Positions 16,260 through 24,493 of a stretch of 39,389 nt of DNA are shown in pieces (the stretch's first letter is position 1; each line of letters begins with the position of its first letter). The DNA comes from Desulfobacula sp. (lineage in GTDB: Bacteria > Desulfobacterota > Desulfobacteria > Desulfobacterales > Desulfobacteraceae), in the NCBI GenBank assembly GCA_013792075.1, contig VMSR01000307.1:1-39389 (forward strand), in the 5' to 3' direction. The translations under genes were made by a program, and so were the position numbers. The notes beneath the pieces are model-generated. The model saw nothing but the letters and a program-made list of their open reading frames with translations, made no database searches and was not told where the DNA came from.

Positions 16260-17087
16260 ATGAATCAGGTCGTCGTCATCACAGGGTTGGCACAGGGAAT
16301 GGGCAGGGAGGTGGCAAAGCTGCTGGCCCAGTCAGGGGACACTATTGCCGGGTTTGACATGAATGAACAAGATCTTCTGGACTTGAAAAAGGAGCTGGAT
16401 GCCATTGGCGGGGACCATCTTCTGGAACCCCTGAACATTTTGGACAGAAAAAAAATATTGGGGTTCAGGGACAGGGTTCTTGAAAAATACGGACGTGTGG
16501 ATACGGTTCTCTCCAATATTGGCATTGGATTTTTCGGGCCCTTTGAGGAAACCGATCTTGAAAGCGCCTTTAAATGCATTGAGATCAATATCCTGGGAAC
16601 CGCGGCTGTGTTCCAGGCATTTTTGCCGGCCATGCGTGAAAAAAGGCAGGGCAAGCTTGTTGCCATGTCTTCCCTTGTGGGACGGATACCCTTTCCCTTT
16701 GAATCTATTTATACGGCCACCAAATATGCCATTGAGGGCATGGTCCAGGCCATACGATACGAAGTAAAGCCCTTTGGTATTAAGATGGCCATTATCGAAC
16801 CGGCCCAGGTGTCTACCAAATTTGCCTCAAAAATTCACCATCTGCCGCCCCAAGGTTCGCCATACCGGGATCGGGCCAAACGATTCATTGACAGGGATAA
16901 TGAATTGATAAAAGATGCCACCACCCCCATGGCGGCTGCCAAAAAAATTTTTGCGGTTTTAAAAACCGAAAATCCGAAATTTCACAACCAGGTGGATTTT
17001 ATGAGCAGCTTTTTTTTGTTCTTGAACAAGATTCTGCCCACGCCTGTCCGGGATTATATTTTGCTCAATCACATGAACATAAAATAA
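16260..17087 (+). CDS. Short-chain dehydrogenase/reductase
   Basis: 275 residues, with AAAGGAGG upstream. Classical SDR signatures are present: cofactor loop TGLAQGMG (8-15), SNIG in place of NNAG, catalytic Ser in MSSLVG, and Tyr/Lys in YTATK. A long C-terminal extension (220-275) carries a hydrophobic stretch (FMSSFFLFLNKIL), which may lie against the membrane or cover a lipophilic substrate. It probably oxidises an alcohol or reduces a ketone in the pathway of the cluster. It lies 42 bp after the extended SDR and 85 bp before the glycyl radical enzyme. Confidence 0.87.
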   Translation: MNQVVVITGLAQGMGREVAKLLAQSGDTIAGFDMNEQDLLDLKKELDAIGGDHLLEPLNILDRKKILGFRDRVLEKYGRVDTVLSNIGIGFFGPFEETDLESAFKCIEINILGTAAVFQAFLPAMREKRQGKLVAMSSLVGRIPFPFESIYTATKYAIEGMVQAIRYEVKPFGIKMAIIEPAQVSTKFASKIHHLPPQGSPYRDRAKRFIDRDNELIKDATTPMAAAKKIFAVLKTENPKFHNQVDFMSSFFLFLNKILPTPVRDYILLNHMNIK

Positions 17088-17172
17088 ACCCGGCATAAAT
17101 TTATAGGTTTCCATGCCAGATGATTTTTAATCCGTCCTCCCATAAACGGCAGGGCCAATGAAAGGGAACACC

Positions 17173-19566
17173 ATGAAACCCTCTTCATCCGATACAGACA
17201 AAAGCGCACAAAAAGACAAAGATACAAGGGTCAACCGGATCCGTCAAAGAATTTTGGATGCACCCCAACAGGTCTGCGTGGAGCGGGCCAGGTACATCAC
17301 CCGTTCAATGAAGCAAAACTGGGACACGCATCCGCTGACACGGATGAGTCTGGCCCTGGAAGCGATATTAAACCAGATCAGCGTCACCATCCGGGAGGAC
17401 GAACGCATTGTCGGATGCAGGACCAGCAAGCTGAAAGGTGCCCCCCTTTTTCCTGAAAACAAGACAAGATGGATTGAAGGGGATGTGGATAACTTTGACC
17501 GGCGCCAGGTGCAGCGGGCCCTGATCACAAAAGACGAAAAAGAAGAACTCAAGCAGGAGATACTGCCGTTCTGGAAAGGCAAAACCGTTGAAGAAAGTTT
17601 CGAACAAAGGCTGGACTCGGATGTGGAAGCGGATATGGACAAGTATATATTTACGTTCATGCTGGAGATCACCTATGGCATCGGCCATTTTACAATGGAC
17701 CATAAAAAGGTCTTGTCCAAAGGCCTTACCGGCATCATTCGGGAGGCCTGGGAAAAACTGGACCGGCTTTCCCCCGCGGACAAGGCAGGTGAAAAAGGCC
17801 TGTTTTACCAGGCTGTCATCCGATCATTAGAGGCAACCATCGGGTTTGCAGACCGGTATGCAGATCTTGCAGACCAGATGGCGGCCAGGGAAAAAAACAA
17901 GGAGCGCTCCAGGGAATTGGCGGAGATAGCAAGCGTCTGCAGAAACGTACCGCGTCATCCTGCCAAAACCTTTCATGAGGCGGTTCAGTCCCTGTATTTT
18001 ATCCATCTGGTGTCCCAGATAGAAACCGGTGGAAACTCGGTCTCCCTTGGCCGGGTCGACCAGATTCTGTACCCCTTCTATGGGGCGGATATGAAAGCAG
18101 GGCAACTGACCAAGGAGACGGCAAAAGAACTGATATCCCTTCTTTTTCTGAAAACCAATGAAATCTGGAACGTGTTGGAAGAGGCTTATATACCCGGGGG
18201 CGAAGGCACGGAAGGAAAAACCACCCAGAATGTGACCGTGGGCGGCCTGCTTGAAAACGGAGCGGACGGAACCAATGCGTTGAGCCATATCGTCCTGGAG
18301 GCCTATGCCGACATCCGGACGGTACAGCCCAACTTCAGCGTAAGGCTAAGCCCAAAATCGCCGGAGCCTTTTTTCCGGAAAGCCATAACCTATTGCAGGG
18401 ACGGGGTGTTGCTCCATCTGTTCAATGACGAAATCATCGTAAAAACCCTTGTCAATGCCGGGCATACCCTTGAAGACGCAAGGGATTACGGCGTGGTGGG
18501 GTGCCTGGAACCCAATGCCCAGGGCAAGAGCTTTGGGTCGACTTTTGCCGTTCAGTTCAATGCGGTCAAGTGTCTGGAGTTTGCCTTAAGCAATGGCATC
18601 GACAATATCTTTGGATATGTTTCAGGCCTTGAAACAGGGGAGGCGGCGCAATTTACCACCTTTGACCATGTGTTTGCGGCCTATGCCCGACAGGTCTCCC
18701 ATTATGTCCATCAAATGGTTCGGGGCATTACCTGCCTGGATCAGGCCATAGCCGATATTCTGCCCTCTCCCTTCTGCTCTGCCATGATTGCAGGCCCCAT
18801 GGACAAGGGCGTGGATCTTACAAAAGGCGGGGCCATTTACAATTCAACCGGGGTCCAGTTCATGGGGTTTTCAAATACGGCGGACAGCCTTTTTGCCATC
18901 AAGAAAACGGTTTTTGAAGATAAAAAATTTACCATGGAAGATATGTTTGTCTGGTTGGCAGAAGACTGGACAGATGCACAAGACAAGCAGGCCTATCTGG
19001 TGAACCAAATCCCCAAATACGGCAATGACCATGAAGGAGCAGATGCCATGGCCATACGGGTGGCCGATCATTTGTGCGATGTTCTGGCCGGCCACAAAAA
19101 TTATCGGAACGGCGAATTCTGGCCCGGGATCTTTTCCGTTGGATTCCATATCACCATGGGGGCATTTACCGGCGCAACACCTGACGGACGAAATGCCGGC
19201 GATGTCCTGGGTAACGGGATTACCCCGAGTAACGGGGTCACCCTTTCCGGCCCCACAGCGGTCTTAAATTCCGTGGCAAAACTGCCCCTGGACAAGATTT
19301 TTAATGGTGCCAATCTGAATATGCGGTTCCAGGGAAATATTTTGAATCCAGAGCTGTTTTCAGCCCTGGTTCACACCTATTTTCAAAAGGGCGGGGCCCA
19401 GGTCCAGTTTAATATGGTGGACAGCCAGACCCTTTGGGATGCCAGAAAACATCCTGAACAATACCGGGATCTGATTGTAAGAATCAGCGGGTACTCGGCC
19501 ATTTTTGTCAATTTGAGCGATATTGCCCAGGATGAGATTATCGCAAGAACCCAATTTAATTTATAA
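17173..19566 (+). CDS. Glycyl radical enzyme (PFL-like family), GCxEP subgroup, substrate unknown
   Basis: 797 residues. The ATG at 17173 has AGGGA 5 bases upstream, better placed than an in-frame ATG at 17158. The catalytic thiyl Cys444 lies in VVGCLEPNAQGKS, and the glycyl radical residue is Gly773 in RISGYSAIF, 24 residues before the C-terminus. The Cys-x-Glu motif is shared by glycerol/propanediol dehydratase, choline TMA-lyase, hydroxyproline dehydratase and isethionate lyase. Glycerol dehydratase uses an Asp 14 residues after the Cys and a His-Ser pair in ESNGHS; here these are Phe and IETGGNS, so that reaction is unlikely. The next genes (CoA-transferase, dehydrogenase, aldehyde oxidoreductase) suggest a C-O, C-C or C-X cleavage giving an aldehyde or acid. 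The radical SAM activase is not in the window. Confidence 0.88.
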   Translation: MKPSSSDTDKSAQKDKDTRVNRIRQRILDAPQQVCVERARYITRSMKQNWDTHPLTRMSLALEAILNQISVTIREDERIVGCRTSKLKGAPLFPENKTRWIEGDVDNFDRRQVQRALITKDEKEELKQEILPFWKGKTVEESFEQRLDSDVEADMDKYIFTFMLEITYGIGHFTMDHKKVLSKGLTGIIREAWEKLDRLSPADKAGEKGLFYQAVIRSLEATIGFADRYADLADQMAAREKNKERSRELAEIASVCRNVPRHPAKTFHEAVQSLYFIHLVSQIETGGNSVSLGRVDQILYPFYGADMKAGQLTKETAKELISLLFLKTNEIWNVLEEAYIPGGEGTEGKTTQNVTVGGLLENGADGTNALSHIVLEAYADIRTVQPNFSVRLSPKSPEPFFRKAITYCRDGVLLHLFNDEIIVKTLVNAGHTLEDARDYGVVGCLEPNAQGKSFGSTFAVQFNAVKCLEFALSNGIDNIFGYVSGLETGEAAQFTTFDHVFAAYARQVSHYVHQMVRGITCLDQAIADILPSPFCSAMIAGPMDKGVDLTKGGAIYNSTGVQFMGFSNTADSLFAIKKTVFEDKKFTMEDMFVWLAEDWTDAQDKQAYLVNQIPKYGNDHEGADAMAIRVADHLCDVLAGHKNYRNGEFWPGIFSVGFHITMGAFTGATPDGRNAGDVLGNGITPSNGVTLSGPTAVLNSVAKLPLDKIFNGANLNMRFQGNILNPELFSALVHTYFQKGGAQVQFNMVDSQTLWDARKHPEQYRDLIVRISGYSAIFVNLSDIAQDEIIARTQFNL

Positions 19567-19575
19567 GAGGTGACT

Positions 19576-20511
19576 ATGAGCAAGGTTGTGTCCATGAAGG
19601 AGGCCATTTCAACCCATGTGAGCAGCGGTGATTTTCTGTTCATCGGCGGGTATATCTGTCGAACGCCTTTTTCCGCCATCCATGAAATCATCCGCCAGAA
19701 AATAACAGACCTGACCATTACAAGGAGCAATGCGGCCGATGATTTTGACCTGATGATCGGGGCCGGCTGCGTCCGCCGGTTTATTTCCACCTTTCTTTCC
19801 CTGGGGCTTTACGGATTGGGCCGGTGTTATCGAAGATCTCTTGAAAAGGGCATTCCCCACAAGATAGAGGTGGAAGAGTATACCAACCTGTCTTTGCCCA
19901 TGATGCTTATGGCAGGGGCCATGGGAATGCCCTTTGTCCCGGTCAAAGATATGGCCGGCAGCGATTTGCTGAATGTGTCGTCTTTCATGGGGGACAACAA
20001 GTATAAGATCATTGACTCCCCCTTTGACGGCGGCAAAACCATATTGGTGCCGGCCCTGAATCCGGATCTTGCCATTATCCATGTGCAGCAGGCAGATGAA
20101 TTCGGAAATGCCCAGATGTGGGGCATCGGCGGCGACTGCATGTACGGCGCCAATGCAGCCAAAAAGGTGATTGTGTCCTGCGAGAGAATTGTCAGCCGGG
20201 ATATGATCGGAAAAGATCCGTCCAGGACCATTGTGGCCGCATCAAAGGTGGTGGCCGTGGTACAAGAGCCCTTTGGATCCCATCCCGGGTATACGCCGGG
20301 GTTTTACGATACGGATTTTGCATTCGGCTACCTGTACCAGCAGGCCTCCAATACAGAGCAGGGCCTGGACGCATTTTTGAAAGAGTGGGTCTATGATATC
20401 GAAGACCGGACCGCATATATCCAGCATTATATCCAGCGGTTCGGGTATGCGGCCTTTAAAAAGCTTGAGGCGGATTTTGATTACAGCTTTCCGGTCAATT
20501 ATGCCTATTAA
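19576..20511 (+). CDS. Type I CoA-transferase, subunit A (glutaconate/IpdA-like)
   Basis: 311 residues; ATG at 19576 with AGAGG upstream (a GTG at 19570 overlaps that site). The fold signatures of type I CoA-transferase alpha subunits are visible: an N-terminal SGDFLFIGGY glycine loop, AAKKVIVSCERIV, and HVQQADEFGNAQMWG typical of the glutaconate CoA-transferase group. It is paired with the beta subunit at 20568, and together they should move CoA between an acyl-CoA donor and a carboxylic acid. Related IpdAB proteins instead open a ring, so a hydrolase role cannot be excluded. It starts 9 bp after the glycyl radical enzyme, which suggests coupled translation. Confidence 0.85.
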   Translation: MSKVVSMKEAISTHVSSGDFLFIGGYICRTPFSAIHEIIRQKITDLTITRSNAADDFDLMIGAGCVRRFISTFLSLGLYGLGRCYRRSLEKGIPHKIEVEEYTNLSLPMMLMAGAMGMPFVPVKDMAGSDLLNVSSFMGDNKYKIIDSPFDGGKTILVPALNPDLAIIHVQQADEFGNAQMWGIGGDCMYGANAAKKVIVSCERIVSRDMIGKDPSRTIVAASKVVAVVQEPFGSHPGYTPGFYDTDFAFGYLYQQASNTEQGLDAFLKEWVYDIEDRTAYIQHYIQRFGYAAFKKLEADFDYSFPVNYAY

Positions 20512-20567
20512 AACCCCTTCATACGCAACAACTCATACACAACAACCGGTTTAAAGGAGTCGTTCAA

Positions 20568-21365
20568 ATGAATGAGACAAAAAAATATATAAAACCAGAG
20601 CTCATGGCCTGCTGCGGGGCAAGGGAAATAAAGGACCATGATCTGGTAATCGTGGGCACGGGGTTTCCCACCATGTCGGCCAATATCGCCAAGCACATGC
20701 ACGCCCCCAATGCGGTCATGATGCAGGAATCCGGTGTCATTGACGCAAAGCCCAAACGGCCTGCCCTGTCTGTGGGAGATCCCTGTCTGAATCCGGGTGC
20801 GGCAATGATAGGGGGCCTTGTGGACATCATGGGCATGTTTCTCCAGGCAGGCCATGTGGACCTGGGGTTTTTATCCGGCAGCCAGGTAGATCAATACGGC
20901 AACATCAATACCACGGTGATCGGGGACTATGATGCCCCCAAAAGTCGGCTGCCGGGCTCGGGCGGGGCAAACCCCATTGGCTCCCTTGCAAGAAAGACCC
21001 TGATCATCGCCCTTCACGATCGAAAAAGGCTGGCGGCCCGGGTTGATTTTATCACCACCCCCGGATATATCGACGGACCCGGTGCCAGGGAAAAGTGGGG
21101 AATGCCGAAAAATACAGGACCCCATGCCCTGATCACCAACAAGGGGGTGTTGCGGTTTGATGACCGGACAAAACAGGCCTATCTTGATTCCTATCATCCG
21201 GGAAACACCATCGAAGAAATTTGTGACCACACCCCCTGGGACCTTAAAATTTCCCCTACCGTGCATGAGACTTTGGTGCCGACAGAAGAAGAGCTCCGGG
21301 TGATCCGGGAAATTCTGGATCCCTTTGGCATGATCTCCATTTACGAGAAAAAAGGGTATGTATAA
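20568..21365 (+). CDS. Type I CoA-transferase, subunit B (glutaconate/IpdB-like)
   Basis: 265 residues, with AAAGGAG upstream. The catalytic Glu expected for a transferase is present in MMQESGVID near residue 54. SGSQVDQYGNINTTVIG and GSGGANPIGSLARKTLI match the glutaconate CoA-transferase beta family. Retention of the Glu favours real CoA transfer. It forms a heteromer with the product at 19576. The 56-bp gap between subunits contains only the ribosome site. Confidence 0.86.
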   Translation: MNETKKYIKPELMACCGAREIKDHDLVIVGTGFPTMSANIAKHMHAPNAVMMQESGVIDAKPKRPALSVGDPCLNPGAAMIGGLVDIMGMFLQAGHVDLGFLSGSQVDQYGNINTTVIGDYDAPKSRLPGSGGANPIGSLARKTLIIALHDRKRLAARVDFITTPGYIDGPGAREKWGMPKNTGPHALITNKGVLRFDDRTKQAYLDSYHPGNTIEEICDHTPWDLKISPTVHETLVPTEEELRVIREILDPFGMISIYEKKGYV

Positions 21366-21424
21366 TATTGTCATGAAACACAGAACTTTCTTAATTTTAA
21401 GGGTCTGCAGTTTAGGAGGCAAGT

Positions 21425-22822
21425 GTGAATAATATAGAAAAACCAGGCTATACGGAAAAACTGGCCCAATTTTGTTCAGGCGTAAGATTTGAGGATCTTC
21501 CCAAAGAGGTCATCCACAAGGCAAAGCTTTGCATCCTGGACTATGTGGCCAATGTCCATGGATCCCTAAAACTTGAAGCCGTTCAGAATGTCATCGCCTA
21601 TATCCGGTCATTGGGCGTTCAGGGAAAGGCCAGTGTGCACGGGTGTGGTTTTGCAACCGATATCCACCATGCCGCATTTGTCAACGGCACCACAGCCGAG
21701 GCCATTGAGGCCCAGGACGGGGTTCGCTTCGGCGGCAACCATCCCGGGGTTGCGGTCATACCGGCTGCCCTGGCAATAGGACAGGACACGGGCCTTGGGG
21801 GCAAACAGATCATTGAGGCCATTGTGGCCGGCTATGAAGCAGCCAACAGGGTGGCCGCTGCCATGCACCCCTGGCACACCCTTGGCGGGTTCCTTCCCAC
21901 CGGCACCTGCGGAACCTTTGGGGCGGCTGCTGCTGCCGGAAGGCTTTATGCGTTTGATGGAAAGACCATGACCGCAGCCTTTGGGAATGCCGGTTTTCTG
22001 CTGCCCGTGTCCACGGCTGAAAATCTCATGGGCGGATTCACCATTAAAATTGTCCAGGGCGGACAGGCGGCAAGTGCAGGATTAATGGCAGCCGGGCTTG
22101 CCAAAAACAAGGTCACAGGCGCACCCTATATCATCGAAGGATCCGAACTGAACGGCGGGTTTGCAAAAATCACCACGGCAGCAGACCCGACCCTGGAACG
22201 CCTGACCCAAAATCTTGGCCAGCCCTATTCGATCATGGATGTCTATTTTAAACCCTATACCGCCTGCAGGCACACCCATGGTGCGGCCCAGGCAGCCCTT
22301 GCCGTCCGGCAGGAAAATGCATTTACACCTGCAGATATTGAATCCGTCATAGTGTTTTCCTATGGGCTTGCCCAGCTGGCCGTGGGGAAACACCTTATTG
22401 CAGGAGACTCCTTTGTCGCAGCTCAGTTTTCCATTCCCTATGTGGTGGCGGCATGTCTTGTTGACGGAGAACTCGGCCCTTCCCAGCTGACGGAAACGCG
22501 GCTTAAAGATAACGCGTTGATTGAATTTTCCAAGAAAGTTACGGTGCAAACCGATGAGACCCTCAACAAGGCCTATCCGGATAAAACATCCAGTCGTATT
22601 GAAATTTTGTTTAAAAATAAAAGCCTGATAACAAAACAGGTGGATATTCCCAAGGGCGATCCCAGGGATCCCATGGATGCCCGGGATATTACTTTAAAAT
22701 TAAAGTGCTTTGCCAAAAATATGAAAGAAGACATGGACGATGGGAAACAAGAACGCCTCATCACCTCAATTCTTGATCTTGAAAACCTCGAGAATATTAA
22801 CGACCTGGCAAAATTAATCTGA
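21425..22822 (+). CDS. MmgE/PrpD family protein
   Basis: 465 residues from a GTG with AGGAGG 5 bases upstream. The N-terminal helical domain (FEDLPKEVIHKAKLCILDYVAN) and the lid with GTTAEAIEAQDG, GGNHPG, GTCGTFGAAAAAGRL and a YTACRHTHGAAQAAL motif are those of the MmgE/PrpD family. Members include 2-methylcitrate dehydratase, cis-aconitate decarboxylase and iminodisuccinate epimerase, i.e. chemistry on polycarboxylates. In this cluster it could hydrate, dehydrate, decarboxylate or epimerise a di- or tricarboxylic intermediate. The exact reaction cannot be read from the sequence. Confidence 0.86.
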   Translation: MNNIEKPGYTEKLAQFCSGVRFEDLPKEVIHKAKLCILDYVANVHGSLKLEAVQNVIAYIRSLGVQGKASVHGCGFATDIHHAAFVNGTTAEAIEAQDGVRFGGNHPGVAVIPAALAIGQDTGLGGKQIIEAIVAGYEAANRVAAAMHPWHTLGGFLPTGTCGTFGAAAAAGRLYAFDGKTMTAAFGNAGFLLPVSTAENLMGGFTIKIVQGGQAASAGLMAAGLAKNKVTGAPYIIEGSELNGGFAKITTAADPTLERLTQNLGQPYSIMDVYFKPYTACRHTHGAAQAALAVRQENAFTPADIESVIVFSYGLAQLAVGKHLIAGDSFVAAQFSIPYVVAACLVDGELGPSQLTETRLKDNALIEFSKKVTVQTDETLNKAYPDKTSSRIEILFKNKSLITKQVDIPKGDPRDPMDARDITLKLKCFAKNMKEDMDDGKQERLITSILDLENLENINDLAKLI

Positions 22823-22845
22823 CCCCTGTTTATAAGGAGATAGAA

Positions 22846-24006
22846 ATGGAATTTGGATTATCCAGAGAGCAGACCATGCTGCTTGACAGCCTGCGTGACA
22901 TGGGAAAACGGGAACGATTCAAGGAATTGGCCGTAAAGATAGATACAACAGGGGAATTTCCCCATTCCCTCATGGAAAAATATGGGCGAATGGGACTTTT
23001 GGGCATGACCCTTTCATCGGATTACGGGGGGGAGGGCCTGGACTCTTTGACAGCGATTCTGGCCATTGAGGAACTGGCCAAATTTTCCCCCATGATTGCA
23101 GCCCCTGTGTTTGAATCCAATGTGGGGCCTGTCCGGGTGATCAACCTTTTTGGCACCGACCATCAGAAAGAAGCGATTATTCCCGGTGTGTGCAAGGGGG
23201 AATTGAGCGTGTCGGTCTGCATGACCGAAGCTGAAGCCGGGTCTGACCTGACAAGCCTTGCCACCAATGTTGAGGAGAAAAAAGACCATTATCTTTTAAA
23301 CGGGAATAAGGTCTTTATCACCGGCGGCGGTGTTGCCAGCCATTATCTGGTCTACACCCGGTTTGAGGGGATAAAAGGATATAAAGGCATCGGCGCCGTT
23401 CTTGTTGAAAAAGATGCACCGGGATTCACCTTTGGAAAGCAGGAACGCTTTTTAGGCCTGCGGGGCATGCCGTCTTGTGCGCTATATTTTGACAATGTGA
23501 AAATTCCCAAGGAAAACCTGGTGATCCAGCCGGGTGATTTTGGAAATCTCATGCTGGCTTTTGACATTGAACGGTGCGGAAACGCTGCCATGTGCCTTGG
23601 CATTGCCGTTGGTGCCTTTGAAGAAGCCAAAAAATATGCCATGGAGCGAAATGCGTTTGACAGGCCCCTGTGTGAGTTCCAGAATATTCAGTTTTCCTTT
23701 GCAGACATGGCCATGAAAATTGATGCGGCAAGACTACTGGTCTACCGTGCTGCTGCCGGTGCAGGCAAGGGGCTGCCGTCCATTTATGAGGCCTCCATGG
23801 GCAAATGCTATGCCAATGAAATGGTAAAGGAGGTCACAGATACAGCCCTGCAGATTTTGGGCGGATATGGGTACAGCACAGAGTATCCTTTGGAAAGAAT
23901 GCTCAGGGATGCACGGGCATGGCAGGTGGCCGGCGGAAGTCTTCAGATGTTGAAAATCACCATGGCCAGCATGATTTTTGGCCGGAGATTTGATCAGAGA
24001 AAATAA
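22846..24006 (+). CDS. Acyl-CoA dehydrogenase
   Basis: 386 residues, with AAGGAG upstream. The family order is present: N-terminal helices, SVCMTEAEAGSDLTSL and KVFITGGG in the middle beta domain, then KYAMERNAFDRPLCEFQNIQF and QILGGYGYSTEYPLERMLRDAR. The position that usually carries the catalytic Glu (YEGTS) reads VAGGS, so that Glu is absent; the base may instead be the Glu in DIERCGN, as in isovaleryl-CoA dehydrogenase, or the protein may act on an unusual acyl-CoA. It should introduce a double bond into the CoA ester made by the neighbouring CoA-transferase. The gap to the MmgE gene is 23 bp. Confidence 0.88.
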   Translation: MEFGLSREQTMLLDSLRDMGKRERFKELAVKIDTTGEFPHSLMEKYGRMGLLGMTLSSDYGGEGLDSLTAILAIEELAKFSPMIAAPVFESNVGPVRVINLFGTDHQKEAIIPGVCKGELSVSVCMTEAEAGSDLTSLATNVEEKKDHYLLNGNKVFITGGGVASHYLVYTRFEGIKGYKGIGAVLVEKDAPGFTFGKQERFLGLRGMPSCALYFDNVKIPKENLVIQPGDFGNLMLAFDIERCGNAAMCLGIAVGAFEEAKKYAMERNAFDRPLCEFQNIQFSFADMAMKIDAARLLVYRAAAGAGKGLPSIYEASMGKCYANEMVKEVTDTALQILGGYGYSTEYPLERMLRDARAWQVAGGSLQMLKITMASMIFGRRFDQRK

Positions 24007-24028
24007 TGTTTTTTTTAGGGAGAATGTC

Positions 24029-24469
24029 ATGAGCGAATATTACAGGGACAGTGCCCATTTATACGAGATTTATGATCGGTTTCTAACCAGCGTGCTCACC
24101 GATGAAAAAATCGGTCCCAAGATGGGCAAGGCCGGTATTGTCATTAAATTTATCTATACGGACCCGGATTGTGAAATCCTCATTGATTTGAAAAACACAC
24201 CTGAAAAACCCGGTTTTTACGGAACCTTTTATCTGGGAGACTCACCCATAAAAGAAGATGTGTGGTCCAAGCAATCGGCAGACCATTCCCACAGGTTCTG
24301 GCACGGGTTTGAGAATCCCATCGCGGCCGTGGCAAAGGGCAAGGTAAAACAGGGCGGGAAAATCACCGCCATGCTGAAATTACTGCCCGTTGTCAGGCCG
24401 ACCTTCAGAAGATTTCCTGAAATTCTGCATGAACTCGGGTACGATGATTTGATTGTGACAAAAAAATAA
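24029..24469 (+). CDS. SCP2 sterol-binding-domain-like protein
   Basis: 146 residues from the ATG at 24029, with AGGGAG upstream. The single domain has an alternating beta and helical pattern (AGIVIKFIYTDPDCEILIDL, GFYGTFYLGDSP, FWHGFENPIAAVAKGKVKQGG, TAMLKLLPVVRPTFR), which fits the small SCP2-type lipid or acyl-CoA binding proteins found next to beta-oxidation genes in anaerobes. A role as a carrier for the hydrophobic acyl-CoA of this pathway is inferred. It sits 22 bp after the acyl-CoA dehydrogenase and 24 bp before the aldehyde oxidoreductase. Confidence 0.7.
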   Translation: MSEYYRDSAHLYEIYDRFLTSVLTDEKIGPKMGKAGIVIKFIYTDPDCEILIDLKNTPEKPGFYGTFYLGDSPIKEDVWSKQSADHSHRFWHGFENPIAAVAKGKVKQGGKITAMLKLLPVVRPTFRRFPEILHELGYDDLIVTKK

Positions 24470-24493
24470 AAAGGATCCATATCGGAGGAAATT

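Noticed and set aside
17173-19566. Assignment as glycerol dehydratase, benzylsuccinate synthase or pyruvate formate-lyase
   Set aside because: PFL needs a Cys-Cys pair, which is not present; the substrate residues of glycerol dehydratase are replaced; the neighbouring genes differ from bss/ass operons.
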